Shown: in pieces, positions 40,201-50,025 of the stretch | Layout of the letters: the number at the start of each line of letters is the position of its first letter | Numbering within the stretch: position 1 is the first letter of the stretch | From: Distichodus sexfasciatus | Lineage: Eukaryota > Chordata > Actinopteri > Characiformes > Distichodontidae | NCBI GenBank assembly: GCA_032718565.1 | Contig: JAVGVS010000019.1 | Location: forward strand, 3,088,544-3,152,543 | Reading direction: 5' to 3' | DNA: 64,000 nt | The notes under the pieces: model-generated | Seen by the model: only the letters and a program-made list of their open reading frames with translations | Databases searched by the model: none | Told to the model about the DNA's origin: nothing | Translations under genes and position numbers: made by a program

Positions 40201-42894
40201 TTTATAATATAATAGGTACTGTTCAGGTCAATTTAAATTTAATCAATGTCATGTAAAACTATTGTGTTTTATATGTAGGTCTTTCCAATGTACATTAAAA
40301 AAAGACTTTCATGCATTTTTTTATGAAAAACAAGTGAATTATCCTCATTAAACCATGATCTGTGAGAGGTAAATAACACCAAATATTGATTGAAATGGTT
40401 AGCAATGGAGTTAATAATGAGATATAAACCATGTTTACTGGGATTTTTTGGTTTCTGACACTTTTGGATAATTAAACATGCCCCGGGTCAAACTGAGCCA
40501 CATCATTGGTGTTCCCAAGAAACGAACATAACAGAAGGGTTACGATTACCTCATGTCTGTGCAAAACATTAAGTTATTGGGTCTCCTTCAATTCTACAGT
40601 TGCAGATTATACTATTAAAATTTTGCATTATAATACTTATACGATTTCAATTTTTTTTCATGATTATTGTATGCATTTTACCAAAAAATGTTCATTTATA
40701 ATAAATACACATTGCAATAACACTGATTATTTCAGAACTCCTTATCTTTTTTTGTCTTTTACAGTCCTTTCAGAGCTTAAGCATTTTCTGCCAACTTCAC
40801 ATTCCAGCTAGCTTCCAGTCATTTACCTATGTTAATAAAAAATAACATACGAGGAGCGGGGTTCAAGAAGAACTAACTTTTCAGCAGTTTAAGGACACAT
40901 CCCAAATCTGACACTGACTTTTCTTAGGCATTTGGGAATTAATTTAAGGAAAAATGTAAGAAATTCCTGAAGGAGTTCCAGTGTTCCCAAACTCTCTTAC
41001 GTTACATGCCATTAACCAGAGCAAACGCCATTGCTGTTCTCTAACCTGGCTGACAGACTTGACTGTGGCGTATGATGCTGCTTTGATGTCGGGTGGAGAT
41101 GGTTTGTCTAAATGGAAATTCAAAAAAGAATAAAATGTTAACATGAAGACAAAAAAGAAGAATGTTTTCAGCTATCAAGGTTACATTTTTGAGTTCTTTT
41201 TCTTAAAACTGAGAAGCAAGGAGTATAAATGAAGAAAGTAATCATTCTCCTTTCCCTTCTCATCTGTCTGATGAAAGTTAAATGACATTTTTTTTTTATT
41301 GTTGACCTTTAACACTAAGAATAATCCAAAGCAACAGTAACAATACTGGATGGAACTTATGGTCAGTCACGATTACTGACCGTATGTCAGTAACCCACAG
41401 AAAACATCCTAACTAACAATCCATAAAGCAGAGCAGGGTTTACATTCTAACTGGTCTCAGGACTGCTCCCATCAATCAGATACTTCATCATCTTACTGTA
41501 CACAAGCAGTTGAGTGCTTCCCTCCTTGCTGTCTGCCTCCCACCTCACGTGGCAGAGGAACTTCTGCTCGTCGGTGACTAGCACTTTGGGGATGGTCAGG
41601 ACGCTGCTCCCCACCTTGTTGTCCACCATCATCCTCTCGGTATATTCCGTTCCCTGGTCCTTGACCTCGGTGTTGTTGTCTTTGTAGTAGATCCGTATCC
41701 TTTTGTTGTTGTTTGACGGCTGAGGAAAGACGAAAAGTTTGTATGACGATAAATATATGACACATAACTAGAGATGAAATCCATCAGATTATCCCACTGT
41801 CCTATTATCAATATTGAGCTGATAAAAAATGTAAGGATGTAAGTAAGAAACCAAGCTCATCGCTAAATTACTAAAACAATGCCTCTATAAGTAAATATTA
41901 ATTGAAATATGTGCACACAAACCTCTTTTAAATGTACAGTAGAAGCAGGAGTCACCACGGTGCCGTGACAATGTAGGCACAGAGAATACTATGGCTTTAT
42001 ATTTCATATAGAACTTTTGCAAGCAAAATCTTGTGGCTGTGAAAGCTCAGATCTATGGAACACCAAAAGTGCCACAATGCGCCTTAAAGCGTCGCCCTTT
42101 ACAGCCATTTTACGCGTAAAAAGTGGCGGTTTCAATTTTGTAAAAAGGCTCAGTCGATTAGAACGCCACAAAAAATGTGTTTTTAATTCATAAAACACTG
42201 TATAAAAAAACAAACAAAAACATATTGTGGCACCTTTGCCTCCACGAACACCCGAAACACTCTTATGTAGAACACCAGAGTTGAACACGCACAAACAAGA
42301 TTTTGCTTGCAAAAGTTTCACTGTTCTGAAGGGACTTGGCGAAATTTATTTGAGAAGAAAAACGTGAAACAGAAAAATATTGTCATGTAATCCGTTATTT
42401 TAACAATGTAACTGTATTCCCATCACCATCTATTTAAACTGTAACTGTAACAGAATACAGTTACCCATAATTTGTAATCTGAATACGTAATGTCAGTTTT
42501 TTCTGTTTTTTTCCCCTCAATCAGTCCCCTTCTTTTCCAAAAAATGCGTCAGGGCATGTATATTTTAAATTTGCTCAATGAAATCTGTAATTAAAAATAA
42601 AGTTGTCCTCCAAAGAGGGGGTGTGGTGGCGGGATTTAAAAAAAATAATAATAAAATGAATACGTAATGTCAGTACATGTTATTCCCCAACACCATATAT
42701 CAACTACAGATACGGATGGATGTACAGAGAGATAATGATACACTGCAAGATGTTGACTTTTTGACTTACTACAAACCACTGGATCATCGGTAAACTGTCC
42801 GTCGTATTTATATCGTACTGGCAGCTGATCACAGCCATATCGCCCACGAAGACCTCCACCTTGTCCTCCATGTTTACCTCCAGCTCGGCCCATA
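31159..42894 (-). CDS. mcam: mcam (CD146/MUC18), cell adhesion glycoprotein; 14 exons, both ends incomplete
   Basis: MCAM is a type I membrane immunoglobulin-superfamily adhesion molecule of endothelium and smooth muscle. Minus-strand exons in transcription order: 42894-42770, 41719-41497, 41107-41046, 39386-39299, 39223-39044, 38567-38440, 38341-38218, 38135-38023, 37829-37688, 35433-35309, 34352-34214, 34058-34005, 31543-31417 and 31273-31159. They sum to 1745 nt (about 581 codons) and every junction keeps frame. They encode V-V-C2-C2-C2 Ig domains, a Thr-rich stalk, a transmembrane helix and a cytoplasmic tail close to human MCAM (646 residues). The count fits human exons 2-15. The signal-peptide exon and the short last exon (human GEKYIDLRH) were not found with confidence. 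The gene is convergent with cbl, as in human. Confidence 0.95.
31417..31543 (-). CDS. mcam: mcam exon 14: transmembrane segment and KKGK motif
   Basis: Reads GSGVVIAVIIILILVLAILG, then SVLYFLYKKGKIPCGRSGKQ and D with a split Leu. A clear single-pass helix is followed by the basic YKKGK motif, the ERM-binding site in human MCAM (YFLYKKGKLPCRRSGKQ). 127 nt; donor GTATGT. Confidence 0.96.
31993..32527 (+). mobile_element. non-autonomous PIF/Harbinger-like element
   Basis: About 535 bp. Left end GCCCCTTTTCCACTGCTCTG mirrors right end ...AGTGTAGTGGAAAAGAGGT. The interior is rich in GGTTC/GAACC motifs. It carries a short Myb/SANT-like ORF (32199-32327), as expected for the accessory gene of Harbinger transposons. 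The 3-bp flanks AGA and ATA differ by one base. No transposase is present. Confidence 0.7.
32199..32327 (+). pseudogene. Harbinger Myb/SANT-like protein, truncated relic
   Basis: A 42-codon ORF starting MAESQSPVTWSAGEIKALLA then IWTSRFSRNWKVHKK. The TWS-x-GE-x-KALL-x-IW spacing is that of the Myb-like DNA-binding domain of Harbinger accessory proteins. It ends within the first helices, far short of a full accessory protein. Confidence 0.6.
34005..34058 (-). CDS. mcam: mcam exon 13: threonine-rich juxtamembrane stalk
   Basis: Reads ELRSTTTTTTTTSTSTK with a split Gly. This 54-nt exon gives a short O-glycosylation-prone stalk between Ig domain 5 and the membrane; human has a Ser/Thr-rich stalk at the same place. 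Phases match the Ig exon before and the transmembrane exon after. Confidence 0.9.
34214..34352 (-). CDS. mcam: mcam exon 12: second half of Ig domain 5
   Basis: Reads AVRTWSTKTESGVLSFVSVR, then TSGITATCLATNELGQTSDS and RNISS plus a split Lys. ATCLATNELG matches human VECTASNDLG. 139 nt; donor GTGAGT. Confidence 0.94.
34618..34770. mobile_element. small MITE with CCAGATCTGGTCCTGGAGG ends
   Basis: GGGTTGTCCAGATCTGGTCC at the left is the imperfect complement of GAGGACCAGAACCGGACACC at the right, giving a ~153-bp element. Confidence 0.6.
34818..35038 (-). mobile_element. tRNA-headed SINE, copy 2
   Basis: Reverse orientation: TGAGTGATTATTTGTCATTA at the tail end, then CTTTACCGGTCCGGGATTCA, and ACACTACCAACTGCCC at the head. 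Matches the family body; B box partly eroded. Confidence 0.8.
35309..35433 (-). CDS. mcam: mcam exon 11: first half of Ig domain 5
   Basis: Reads KPVITEGVTVTAAGPDKTVN, then LSCRSSGHPTPTISWELSDQ and Q. Human has NLSCEASGHPRPTISWNVNG at the same place, including the NLS sequon. 125 nt, phase-0 end before GTACTG. Confidence 0.95.
35460..35583. mobile_element. foldback MITE (GGGCCAATTTCCCAG), copy 4
   Basis: GGGCCAATTTCCCAGTGGAG to ATGAGCAAGAAACCAGCCC, including an ACTAG reiteration (GACTAGACTAGACTAG) near its left arm. Confidence 0.75.
35680..35932. mobile_element. degraded GGCTGGGCRATAT-type hAT-like element
   Basis: AGCTGGGCGTTATGACTGC at the left and TTGCCCGGCGCTAG at the right are imperfect complements. 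Related fragments occur at about 33625, 34457 and 39459-39814. Confidence 0.5.
36489..37539. mobile_element. CAGTCCCTCCAG-terminated element, long copy
   Basis: Ends CAGTCCCTCCAGCATTTC and CGAAATCTTGAAGGGTCTG, an imperfect inverted pair. Both flanks align with the 403-bp copy at 55738-56140, but this copy has about 590 extra bases in the middle (about 36735-37320). Confidence 0.68.
37688..37829 (-). CDS. mcam: mcam exon 10: second half of Ig domain 4
   Basis: Reads DGVQLKEGNIFMIHNASYDK, then AGTYVCEVEASELPELRRQN and SVSVSVR with a split Gly. It has the D-x-A-G-T-Y-x-C signature and an NAS sequon. 142 nt. Confidence 0.94.
38023..38135 (-). CDS. mcam: mcam exon 9: first half of Ig domain 4
   Basis: Completes Tyr then reads LDPVVITPEEPDALEGSDLS and LGCKALSSLSTTAAWYK. 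Cys and Trp of the Ig core are present (LGCKA, AAWYK). 113 nt, phase-0 end before GTAGAA. Confidence 0.93.
38218..38341 (-). CDS. mcam: mcam exon 8: second half of Ig domain 3
   Basis: Reads NELETGDERLILENVTRNTS, then GTYQCLALEDYVSETIDLMV and H with a split Tyr. It has the G-x-Y-x-C Ig signature and two sequons (NVT, NTS). 124 nt. Confidence 0.94.
38440..38567 (-). CDS. mcam: mcam exon 7: first half of Ig domain 3
   Basis: Reads PPTELVVTQYSPKGLVKEGD, then TVEIRCQGDGNPPPVITFTF and ED. The EIRC...DGNPPP motif is nearly identical to human EIRCLADGNPPP. 128 nt, phase-0 end before GTAAGG. Confidence 0.95.
38568..39043 (-). other. mcam intron between Ig domains 2 and 3
   Basis: 476 bp. A repeat fragment with GTGTTGTAGTACTCGAGACC and CTTGTCATGGACTCGGACT lies at about 38921-39015, ending about 30 bases from the exon 6 donor. 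Confidence 0.7.
39044..39223 (-). CDS. mcam: mcam exon 6: second half of Ig domain 2
   Basis: Reads VTVRNIKTTNPSGLLTLKSE, then QREDKDAEFYCEVTYSVPG and MESGRIKLEVH with a split Tyr. KEDKDAQFYCELNY is the human counterpart. 180 nt. Confidence 0.94.
39299..39386 (-). CDS. mcam: mcam exon 5: first half of Ig domain 2
   Basis: Reads VATCEAHNAYPGPIITWYRN, then GFPLQNAVN plus a split Gly. VATC and the W-Y-R/K-N-G motif match human EVATCVGRNGYPIPQVIWYKNG. 88 nt. Confidence 0.94.
39387..41045 (-). other. mcam intron within the domain 1-2 linker
   Basis: AT-rich, 1.66 kb. A degraded GGCTGGAAGATACGACC element (about 39459-39814) is present. Around 40040-40500, TCAAATTGAGCCATTTTAAA and GGGTCAAACTGAGCCACATC suggest another old repeat. 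No gene. Confidence 0.65.
41046..41107 (-). CDS. mcam: mcam exon 4: linker into Ig domain 2
   Basis: Completes Asn then reads KPSPPDIKAASYATVKSVSQ to the CAG before GTTAGA. Matches the human interdomain segment after LRVY. 62 nt, with phases agreeing on both sides. Confidence 0.9.
41108..41496 (-). other. mcam intron after Ig domain 1
   Basis: 389 bp, AT-rich, no recognised element. Confidence 0.75.
41497..41719 (-). CDS. mcam: mcam exon 3: second half of Ig domain 1
   Basis: Starts PSNNNKRIRIYYKDNNTEVK and includes SSVLTIPKVLVTDEQKFLCH, then STQLLVY and a split Asn. The DEQKFLCHV segment carries the second Ig Cys, matching human DERIFLCQG. 223 nt. Confidence 0.94.
41720..42769 (-). other. 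mcam intron within Ig domain 1
   Basis: Contains an inverted-repeat element at 42014-42318. The rest has no recognised feature. Confidence 0.72.
42014..42318. mobile_element. inverted-repeat element (CTTTTGCAAGCAAAATCTTG)
   Basis: About 305 bp with perfectly complementary ends CTTTTGCAAGCAAAATCTTG and CAAGATTTTGCTTGCAAAAG. Related to the element at 26245-26636. Confidence 0.75.
42770..42894 (-). CDS. mcam: mcam exon 2: first half of Ig domain 1
   Basis: Reads WAELEVNMEDKVEVFVGDMA, VISCQYDINTTDS and PMIQWFV, with the first Ig Cys (VISC), the core Trp and an N-glycosylation sequon NTT. It opens with TA of a split codon, so the preceding signal-peptide exon must end in phase 1. Ends at GTA before GTAAGT. 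125 nt. Confidence 0.92.
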
Positions 42895-43007
42895 CTGCAC
42901 GCATACACACAAACACACACACACATATATATACACGCTGTGAGAAATTGTGCTCTTTTACATTCACATTTTGGCATTTATCAGATGCTCTGATCTGATC
43001 TGATTTG

Positions 43008-43228
43008 GGGCAGTTGGTTGCGTAACGGTAGGGTGTTCGCCCCGTGATCGGAAGGTCGCAGGTTCGAATCCAGGGCCGGTAAAGTTACATCTGAGGTACT
43101 CATGAGCAAGGTACCGTCCCCAAGCACTGCTCCCCGGGCGCTTGTTAGCTGCCCACTGCTCCCTCACGGATGGGTCAAATGCAGAGGTGCTGTGGTGTGT
43201 TCACAATAACAAATAATCACTCACTTTC
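43008..43228 (+). mobile_element. tRNA-headed SINE, copy 3 (best preserved)
   Basis: GGGGCAGTTGGTTGCGTAAC, then B box GGTTCGAATCC at about 43062, then body GGCCGGTAAAGTTAC, GCTGCCCACTGCTCCCTCAC and tail AATAATCACTCACTTTCAC. The tRNA-like head lacks a proper acceptor stem, so it is not a tRNA gene. Confidence 0.85.
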
Positions 43229-44255
43229 ACTATCTGATGTGATCTACAGCGAACAGACGACCACAAAGTCTTGCATTAATAAAACATCAGACATATTAGC
43301 GGGTATAGGCTTAAATCTATAGCTGCTCATTCACGACATCCACTAGTGAATTCAGAATTAGTAACCAACCAGGACGCTATCTGAGTACACACAAAACGGC
43401 AGAAATGAAGTTCAACATTAATTCAATTAATTTTTTTTACCACCCGGACATTTGGCTGCCAACAATGATGTACAACATGCACGGTCAGAAAGCAGATGTA
43501 CAAACTGCATTATGTAAAAAAAAATCTCAAGTTAACGGCTAATCAAAGTAGAAATTAAACTGTGATTGAATTGCTTAGGAAGTGTAACCAAGACACAGGA
43601 GGATTGTTTTAGCAGTAGACCAGGCAACGTTCCCATAACAAATGCATGACACAGAGAAAGAGAGCGCAGCAGTGAGAGATAAGTGGCAGACGGGATAAAC
43701 GCTATGAGAGGAATTCTCTCAGCCCACCCATGTCTGTATTAATGTGAAGCATTCCGGTTTCACTCCTCTGGCAGAATAAAGGCTCGATTTACACCCGGAA
43801 TAGTATACCTAGTGTTTGCCCCGTCGCCTGGAAATTCGCTATCCAACCCCACCCCACCCCCCCACAAAAAGCCCCCTTCGGCTGTCCAGATCATAAGAAC
43901 GTGCCCTGCTCCCTAAATGCCTTTAATGTACACTTCAAGCAGCTAAGCACTTCATAAAAACACAGACTGATAAATCAATGAGGCCTTATCATCTGCCAAC
44001 ATGCAGAAACTGCAGAAAAATGACGTTACAGTTGGTAGCATAATGGCAGGGTTTCCCGCGGTGCTTTATGGTTAAGGTGGCTGCCTTGACAACAAATGCC
44101 TCCCGCCTTGACTACGTACTTCTGGAAAAAAATCGATAAAATAAGAATAAAAACCATCCAACGATGAACAACATGCACGGTAAGAAAACAGATTTGTTGA
44201 AGACCGCATCATATACGTTACTGCATGATTTTGCTCCAAAATAAATCCACTGATA

Positions 44256-44900
44256 CATTTACATTTACAGCATTTAGCAGACACTCTTATCCAGAGCGAC
44301 TTACATTTCCAAATTTCAGGGACAGTTCCCCTGACAGAAACTTAGCAACTTAAAAGTCTTGCTCCGGGACCCAATGTTGGTACACTGCAAAAAATCAGTG
44401 TCAGAAAATAAGAAAAAGAAAAGGATAATAAGAAAAAAGGTACCGGAATCAAGCAAAATTATCTGTCAATATAGTGAGAAAATTTATCTTGTAAAGATCT
44501 CCTAAAACAAGAAAAAAAATCTTGCCCTTTTCCCATGTTTTTAGCTTTAACATTCTTAAAATAAGCAAAGTTGTCATGAATTTCTTAACTCGTAGTGGAG
44601 AGCATGAGAACCTTTCCGTTCTCTTAATTAAATTTCTTATTTCATTTTAAGAAGTTCTTATAATCAGTAAGTTTTTCTTAATAACATAATTGTGGCCAAC
44701 GTTTCTTAAAATTTGATTTGATTATTTATCTTACACATACAAGTCTAGTCAAGTAAGTTATTCTTAAAATAAAAAAAAAAACAGATCTATTTTTTCTTTT
44801 TGAGATTTTCTGGCTTGTTAAGATTTCATTTTTTGCAGTGTAATGCTGGAGGTCGGATTAGAACATGGTTATCACGTCTTAAATATTGAAATCAGTGTTG
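44256..44900. repeat. dispersed teleost repeat split by a MITE
   Basis: Starts TTTACATTTACAGCATTTAG, continues with CTTATCCAGAGCGACTTACA and GTCTTGCTCCGGGACCCAAT, then is interrupted at 44381 and resumes at about 44843 with ATGCTGGAGGTCGGATTAGA. Same family as 16474. Confidence 0.6.
44383..44840. mobile_element. TA-flanked MITE (CACTGCAAAAAAT)
   Basis: Ends CACTGCAAAAAATCAG and ...CATTTTTTGCAGTG with TA on both sides (44381-44382, 44841-44842), as for Tc1/mariner-type MITEs. The interior is A/T-rich (AAGAAAAAG, TTTTTTCTTTTTGAG) and self-complementary. Confidence 0.75.
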
Positions 44901-47258
44901 ATTTAAAAAAAATCTTATATTGGTTACGCTCTACTTCACTATAGTACAATGTCTAGTGAATTGATCACAAATTATAGCATGAATAAGCATTTCTTATAGA
45001 AAATACAACATCAAATGTATTTACAGGTCCAGTGATGGTGTGACAGACATTGATCTGACAGTGTTCCAGACTTTAAAAAATTAGTAGCAGCAGAGATGCA
45101 GCGCTAGTTCCCTCTGCTTGCTTGATCTGGCGCTGGGCAAGAAGGATGCTCATCCATTACAGAAATTCGATTAGCTTTATTTTCTCCAACAAAGGCATTT
45201 CCTGTGCATTAGTGACGTTAGCTCAGGACTGACTCACTTTGTTGTAGCCATCAGAAGCGATCCACCTCCAGCGAGGAGTCGCAAATCGACCAAGTGCCTG
45301 TCTAAACAGAAGGGGCTTGGCTCCAGCATTAGGCTGCTCTTATCTCTGCCAAATTTTTTCCACTGTTGTTCTTGATGACATACTACAAAATACACGGCAA
45401 TGGTGCAGAAAGTAAAAAGAAATCAACACTGAATTGTATGTGTTTTGAACTCTCCGAGGCCTTCAGACGTGGTCAAAAGGGAATAAAAAGGCTTTTCATG
45501 CCTCATCCGTTCGTAGATGCCATAACACGAGAGTGACGCAAGTATCAGAGTTCTGAGAGAACAGCCATATCAGTGTTCTCTAGAGGACGAGAGCGGCTCT
45601 CTTTCACCCCTCACTTCTCTGCAGCTTAATTGGTGACAGCTGGTAGTGTGGTGCGGGGTAGCGGAGTTAGAAAGTGCAATAGTGCAATATAATAAAGTTG
45701 TTGAATTAGAGAGAATCCAGACAAGCGTGCAGCCAAACGTCCATGTAGAATAAACGGAGCTGCTTTTTATATTTATGTCATTCATCAGGTGTTCTTACGT
45801 TTCCTAATGACAGGAACAGTCTCACAGAGCAACTTGAGGTCAAGGGCCTTTCTCAAGTGGCCAACAGTGGTGGTACTGTGCTTTTTAGACTCAGTCTAAG
45901 CTGAGTCTAAACTCCTCCCCCAGTCCAGTTATTAACACAAAGTTTCTGACTCTTGGAACACTGCACCAATGGTCAAAATACATTGTGTCAAACGTGAGCA
46001 AATATAACACTGTGCAAGAGATTCCTAAAGTTCATTATTTCTAAAAAGCCAAAGTCAAAATAAACTTTGTCATCTCTGCTATGTACTGTACAAGTGTATA
46101 GAGAGACGAGATGACGCGGCTTCAGTTTTAACAGTGCAATGAACAAAGAATAAGAAACAAAGAACAAATAAGGCACATAGAGTAAGAAATATATAGAATA
46201 AAATATAAACTGTAACCTAGAAGTAGAAAAGGAGACTTACAGGATGCTGTATTCAGCCTACAGTTATGGTCTTGGAGTTGTCTTTTACACTGATTGTGCA
46301 TGAGGTCATTAGCAGTTTAAAAAATTTTATACAGTCCATTAGATAAACCAGTATCTCTTAAAAATTCTGAGCTGACATTCAAGCCGAATCTAGGAATATC
46401 GTAACAGCAGCGGAGAACTAGAGTCTGTGCAATACTTTCAATTATCTGTGCAGATAAAGTCAGTGAGAAAATTTCTGGCTTGACAACTAACACAGCTGTG
46501 AATTTCTGAGCAACAAGTGGTCTGAGTGTCTTCAAAAAGCCCCAGCTATCAAGAATGGAAAGTGTTTTACACTTTTTAAAAACAGAAAATTCAACTTTTA
46601 CTTCTACGCATATTCACCTCTTGCAGTCAGATGCTGTTCCCCTAAGGGTCTAACATTTCCTTTCGATCCAGAGGCGAGTATCGTACCAGTAGGTCATCAT
46701 CACCCGCTCACTGGCTTCGTTTATTTCCCTGTGTGTTTATTATACTACATCACAGTGCAGATTGTTTCACGTTGTCTTTTCATTTGCACCCTGTGCAGTC
46801 CTGCGTACATTGTCCTTATGTTTACTGTATTACGCACCACTGCTGTGGAGAAACATTATTTCATTTCACTGCCTGTGTGTGTTTACTTTAGAAGGCTGAC
46901 CAGCTGACGCGCATTCATACATTAACACATCCCAGTATAGTCTGCTGCGCAATTACACCTCATATGGAACAGGATTCTCAGTTTCATGAAGATGTTTTTG
47001 GGAAACAAGCAAACAAGTAGGCATGGAGCGATATGAAATTTCTGACTGTATGATAACCTTCAGCAAAAATATCACGTTATCACAGTATTGCTAACCCTAA
47101 CACTAACCCCACTTTAAACCTAACCCTGTCCCATTTCTAATGTAGTCCAAATTATGGTGCTTTAATGTAAAAAGGACAGATTACTGCTGCTGCTGCTACT
47201 AAGAATAATAACTCTCTCATTTTATTTAATGTTTATACACACATACAGTACGTAATGG

Positions 47259-47988
47259 TAGGGCCCTATGAAATCAGTTTTGTTTTTTCCTAAATTCCGT
47301 TTTATTTTTTCCTGAATTCCGTTTTTTCCATTTTTATTCTTCTGAATTCCGTGTTTTACCTTATAATCATATTTATTCATCTAAAAAGTGTCTAATTATG
47401 GAGTGGATGGGGGAAAAAAAACAATGCAATAGAAAAAAAAATTCACATTAAATGACTGTTATTCAACTTCAACAAAGTGCTGGGGTTCAGCAGAACATTT
47501 TCTGCTTTGGTAAAACATTTGCCTGTAAACAAAGAACATTCATTTTTTCGTGCAAAACGAAACGTTTCTGATGTGAGTTTTTGACTGTAAGTGGTCGTCA
47601 CGTGTTCTTGCGGGTGCAGTCTATCGTGCGCTGGCAAAACTTACAAAAAAGTTGTAAAAATTCACAAAAATCATTTGTGTATTGTTCTGCTCTAAACTTA
47701 GCACTAACACTCCAATTCCATAATTTTTTTGAGGACTTCAGTGTTTCAGGGAGTCTCCTCGCCATAGCTGACCGTTGACGTTTTCCACTCTGTCTCTGTG
47801 TGTTTGTGTGTGTGGAAAGCTGAGTCCCTCCTCAACAGGTAACACGTACAGGGGGCTGCAGCGGCCAAAATTGATTAGAAACCATTGCTTTGCCCACACA
47901 CCGATATCAGCGAATTATACGACATTCCACATTTTACAACAGATTCCATTTTATTGGTTGAATTCCGCGATTCCGATCAAGGGCCCTA
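47259..47988. mobile_element. hAT-like element, inner
   Basis: 730 bp. Ends TAGGGCCCTATGAAATC and GATCAAGGGCCCTA. Perfect 8-bp duplication CGTAATGG at 47251-47258 and 47989-47996. Inserted into the outer hAT element, so it is the younger of the two. Confidence 0.92.
47490..47690 (-). pseudogene. CGGBP1-like zinc-finger relic in the inner hAT
   Basis: On the minus strand LFCKFCQRTIDCTRKNT followed by a stop, and further on LCLQANVLPKQKM in a separate stretch, resemble the LFC-x2-C-x3-L-x4-RKS and MCLEANIPLEK segments of CGGBP1-type hAT-derived DNA-binding proteins. Stops and frameshifts break the frame. Boundaries are approximate. Confidence 0.55.
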
Positions 47989-50025
47989 CGTAATGGGCGG
48001 GGGAGCACGCAATCGAGTGTGTATGCTCTTTTGACGCATTTATACTTAACATGCGCAGATAAACATTTATTACCGAGAAAAAATAAACTTTAATTTATTT
48101 TAGCGTAATTTTACGCTAAAAAGCTGCCGGCTTGTGCTCATGTGAAATGCGATAGACTTCATTGACTGAACGGTGCAAATAAGGCGACCGTTGAGGAAAA
48201 ATCCGTAAACGGCACACGTACTGAGCTGCAAATTCCGTTTTAAAACGTGTCCAGTTGTGTGCACATACTACAGTGAAGAACATTTCAGTGAAGCACAAGC
48301 AGCTGGTGCAGCAGATTGTTTATGTAACTGTGTGAAAATTTGGCTTGCAGTTCGGTGCTAAGTTAAAAACTAAGCTTTAGCAAACCTATAGTATTTATTT
48401 TACCAACGCTAGACACGCTAATTATAGTAGCAGGTTGCTAATGTTTATTTCGAGTCTTTCACCTTGAATTTAGCAAAGAGTGCTATCGCTCACAGCTGGC
48501 GTCAGCTAGAGGGGGAGTGGGGAAGGGGACGTGTTAATCTACGCCTCACATCACATGGAGGAAACCTTTCTATCTTTGAGAAGGTGTTAAAAAACAGCAG
48601 AGGTGGTATGATGGAAATTTTGTATGGTTTTAAAAAGGCGGCTTATATGGCGGTATAGCGGTAACCGGCCCATGCCTACAAACAAGAAACATTTTTTATT
48701 TCCTATGCAGATGCACTGTCCTACAATCAGTCCAATCATTCAGAAATGTTTTTTTAATGAAGGGGAAATACTGAAATGAAGTGCAAAGGATGAGAGGACA
48801 AAATATGTTTGCTTGGACAATGAGAGGCATTTTGCCAAGGCTACTTCCCAACGATCTGACCCACACTCCACAGATGCAACACAATGGTTTGATCTCAAGT
48901 TATTACTTCAAAACACGTGCTTCATTCAAGGCTTAAAATGTTTACTGCCACTTCCTGAGAGTTATGGGCACCTGTGTGTTCTGGTGAAAGCTGGTCCCGA
49001 CAGACAGCAATGAAATCTCAACCCTTAATGCTCTGATCTTTTAGATCAGGAATATCAAATTGCGTTCCTGCAGCTCCGGATCTCTGCAGAGGTTGGCATT
49101 TTTTTCCAGCACACTCAATTTTGCTGGATAATAAGCTGATGAATTAAATCAAGTAGCTCTGTTGGGCCTTGAAGAGATGCAGCCTCATATCCTACAGCGT
49201 AAAATACTTTCTGCATGATTGCACATCCTCAGTGAGCACCAGTCCATCCAGCGCTGTACGGAAGTCAGCTTATTCTGAAAGTTTGAAAGAATTCAAAACT
49301 GGCACAAATCCCTTTGTGAGTCACACATCTGGCCATGGGAGACAGACCAACCACATGGAGTAAAAGGGGCAGGCACCAAAAAAAAACTGCCTGCTCCAGG
49401 CTACAGGGTTAGACTCAGGGACGTGACTTCTCTGGTCTGTAGATTACACGCTTTAAGAAAGTACATATGCAGGATGTCAAACTGAACTGCATTTTTTATA
49501 AACAGACATTTAAAAAAGTGCCTCCGCTTATGGGTTCCCATTTTTGGGGATGTTTATTCATGTTGCTGAATTTTTATCTCCACTGACCAACCTATAGCAT
49601 AGTCAGTCAGGCAGGTATTTGGGTGCTTCCAAACTCAAGATCACTCCATAACCTCTTGAACTCATCGCTCTCATCGTCTTGTAGCACAGACACTTGTAAC
49701 CAATTGCTTTCTGGCATGATAAAGCACTAAACTATTCGTTTTTAAAAACTTTTGCAGTACAACAAGCATGATGGCACGCTGCACTGCCCCAAACCTAATA
49801 ATAAATATAGCCACATGGTCCATAGAGGGGTCATTTGGACGTGATATCAATACACGACTGCAATGTCCTACTTTGTCATGTCTGACATTAAGAGTCTAAA
49901 AATAACACCATCAGGTGTGCTTGACAGTAACTTGAAAAGATTGCATGGCATGCCAAAGGCAATATTAATACACCTACTCAAGCTCTGGAAATATAACTTT
50001 GTTTTGAGAATGGACTGAGGAAAAT

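Larger units (their letters stand above)
47018..48678. mobile_element. hAT-like element, outer
   Basis: 1661 bp including the inner insertion. Ends TAGGCATGGAGCG and ...CCGGCCCATGCCTA. Perfect 8-bp target duplication CAAACAAG at 47010-47017 and 48679-48686, the hAT signature. An 11-bp perfect hairpin (48098-48121) lies inside. No intact transposase. Confidence 0.88.

Noticed and set aside
43008..43080. tRNA-like sequence with B box GGTTCGAATCC
   Set aside because: It is the head of a four-copy SINE and lacks a paired acceptor stem.
48060..48300. Possible THAP-like fragment (YSEEHFSEA) inside the outer hAT
   Set aside because: Only a few residues match, in a broken frame, without the zinc-ligand spacing.
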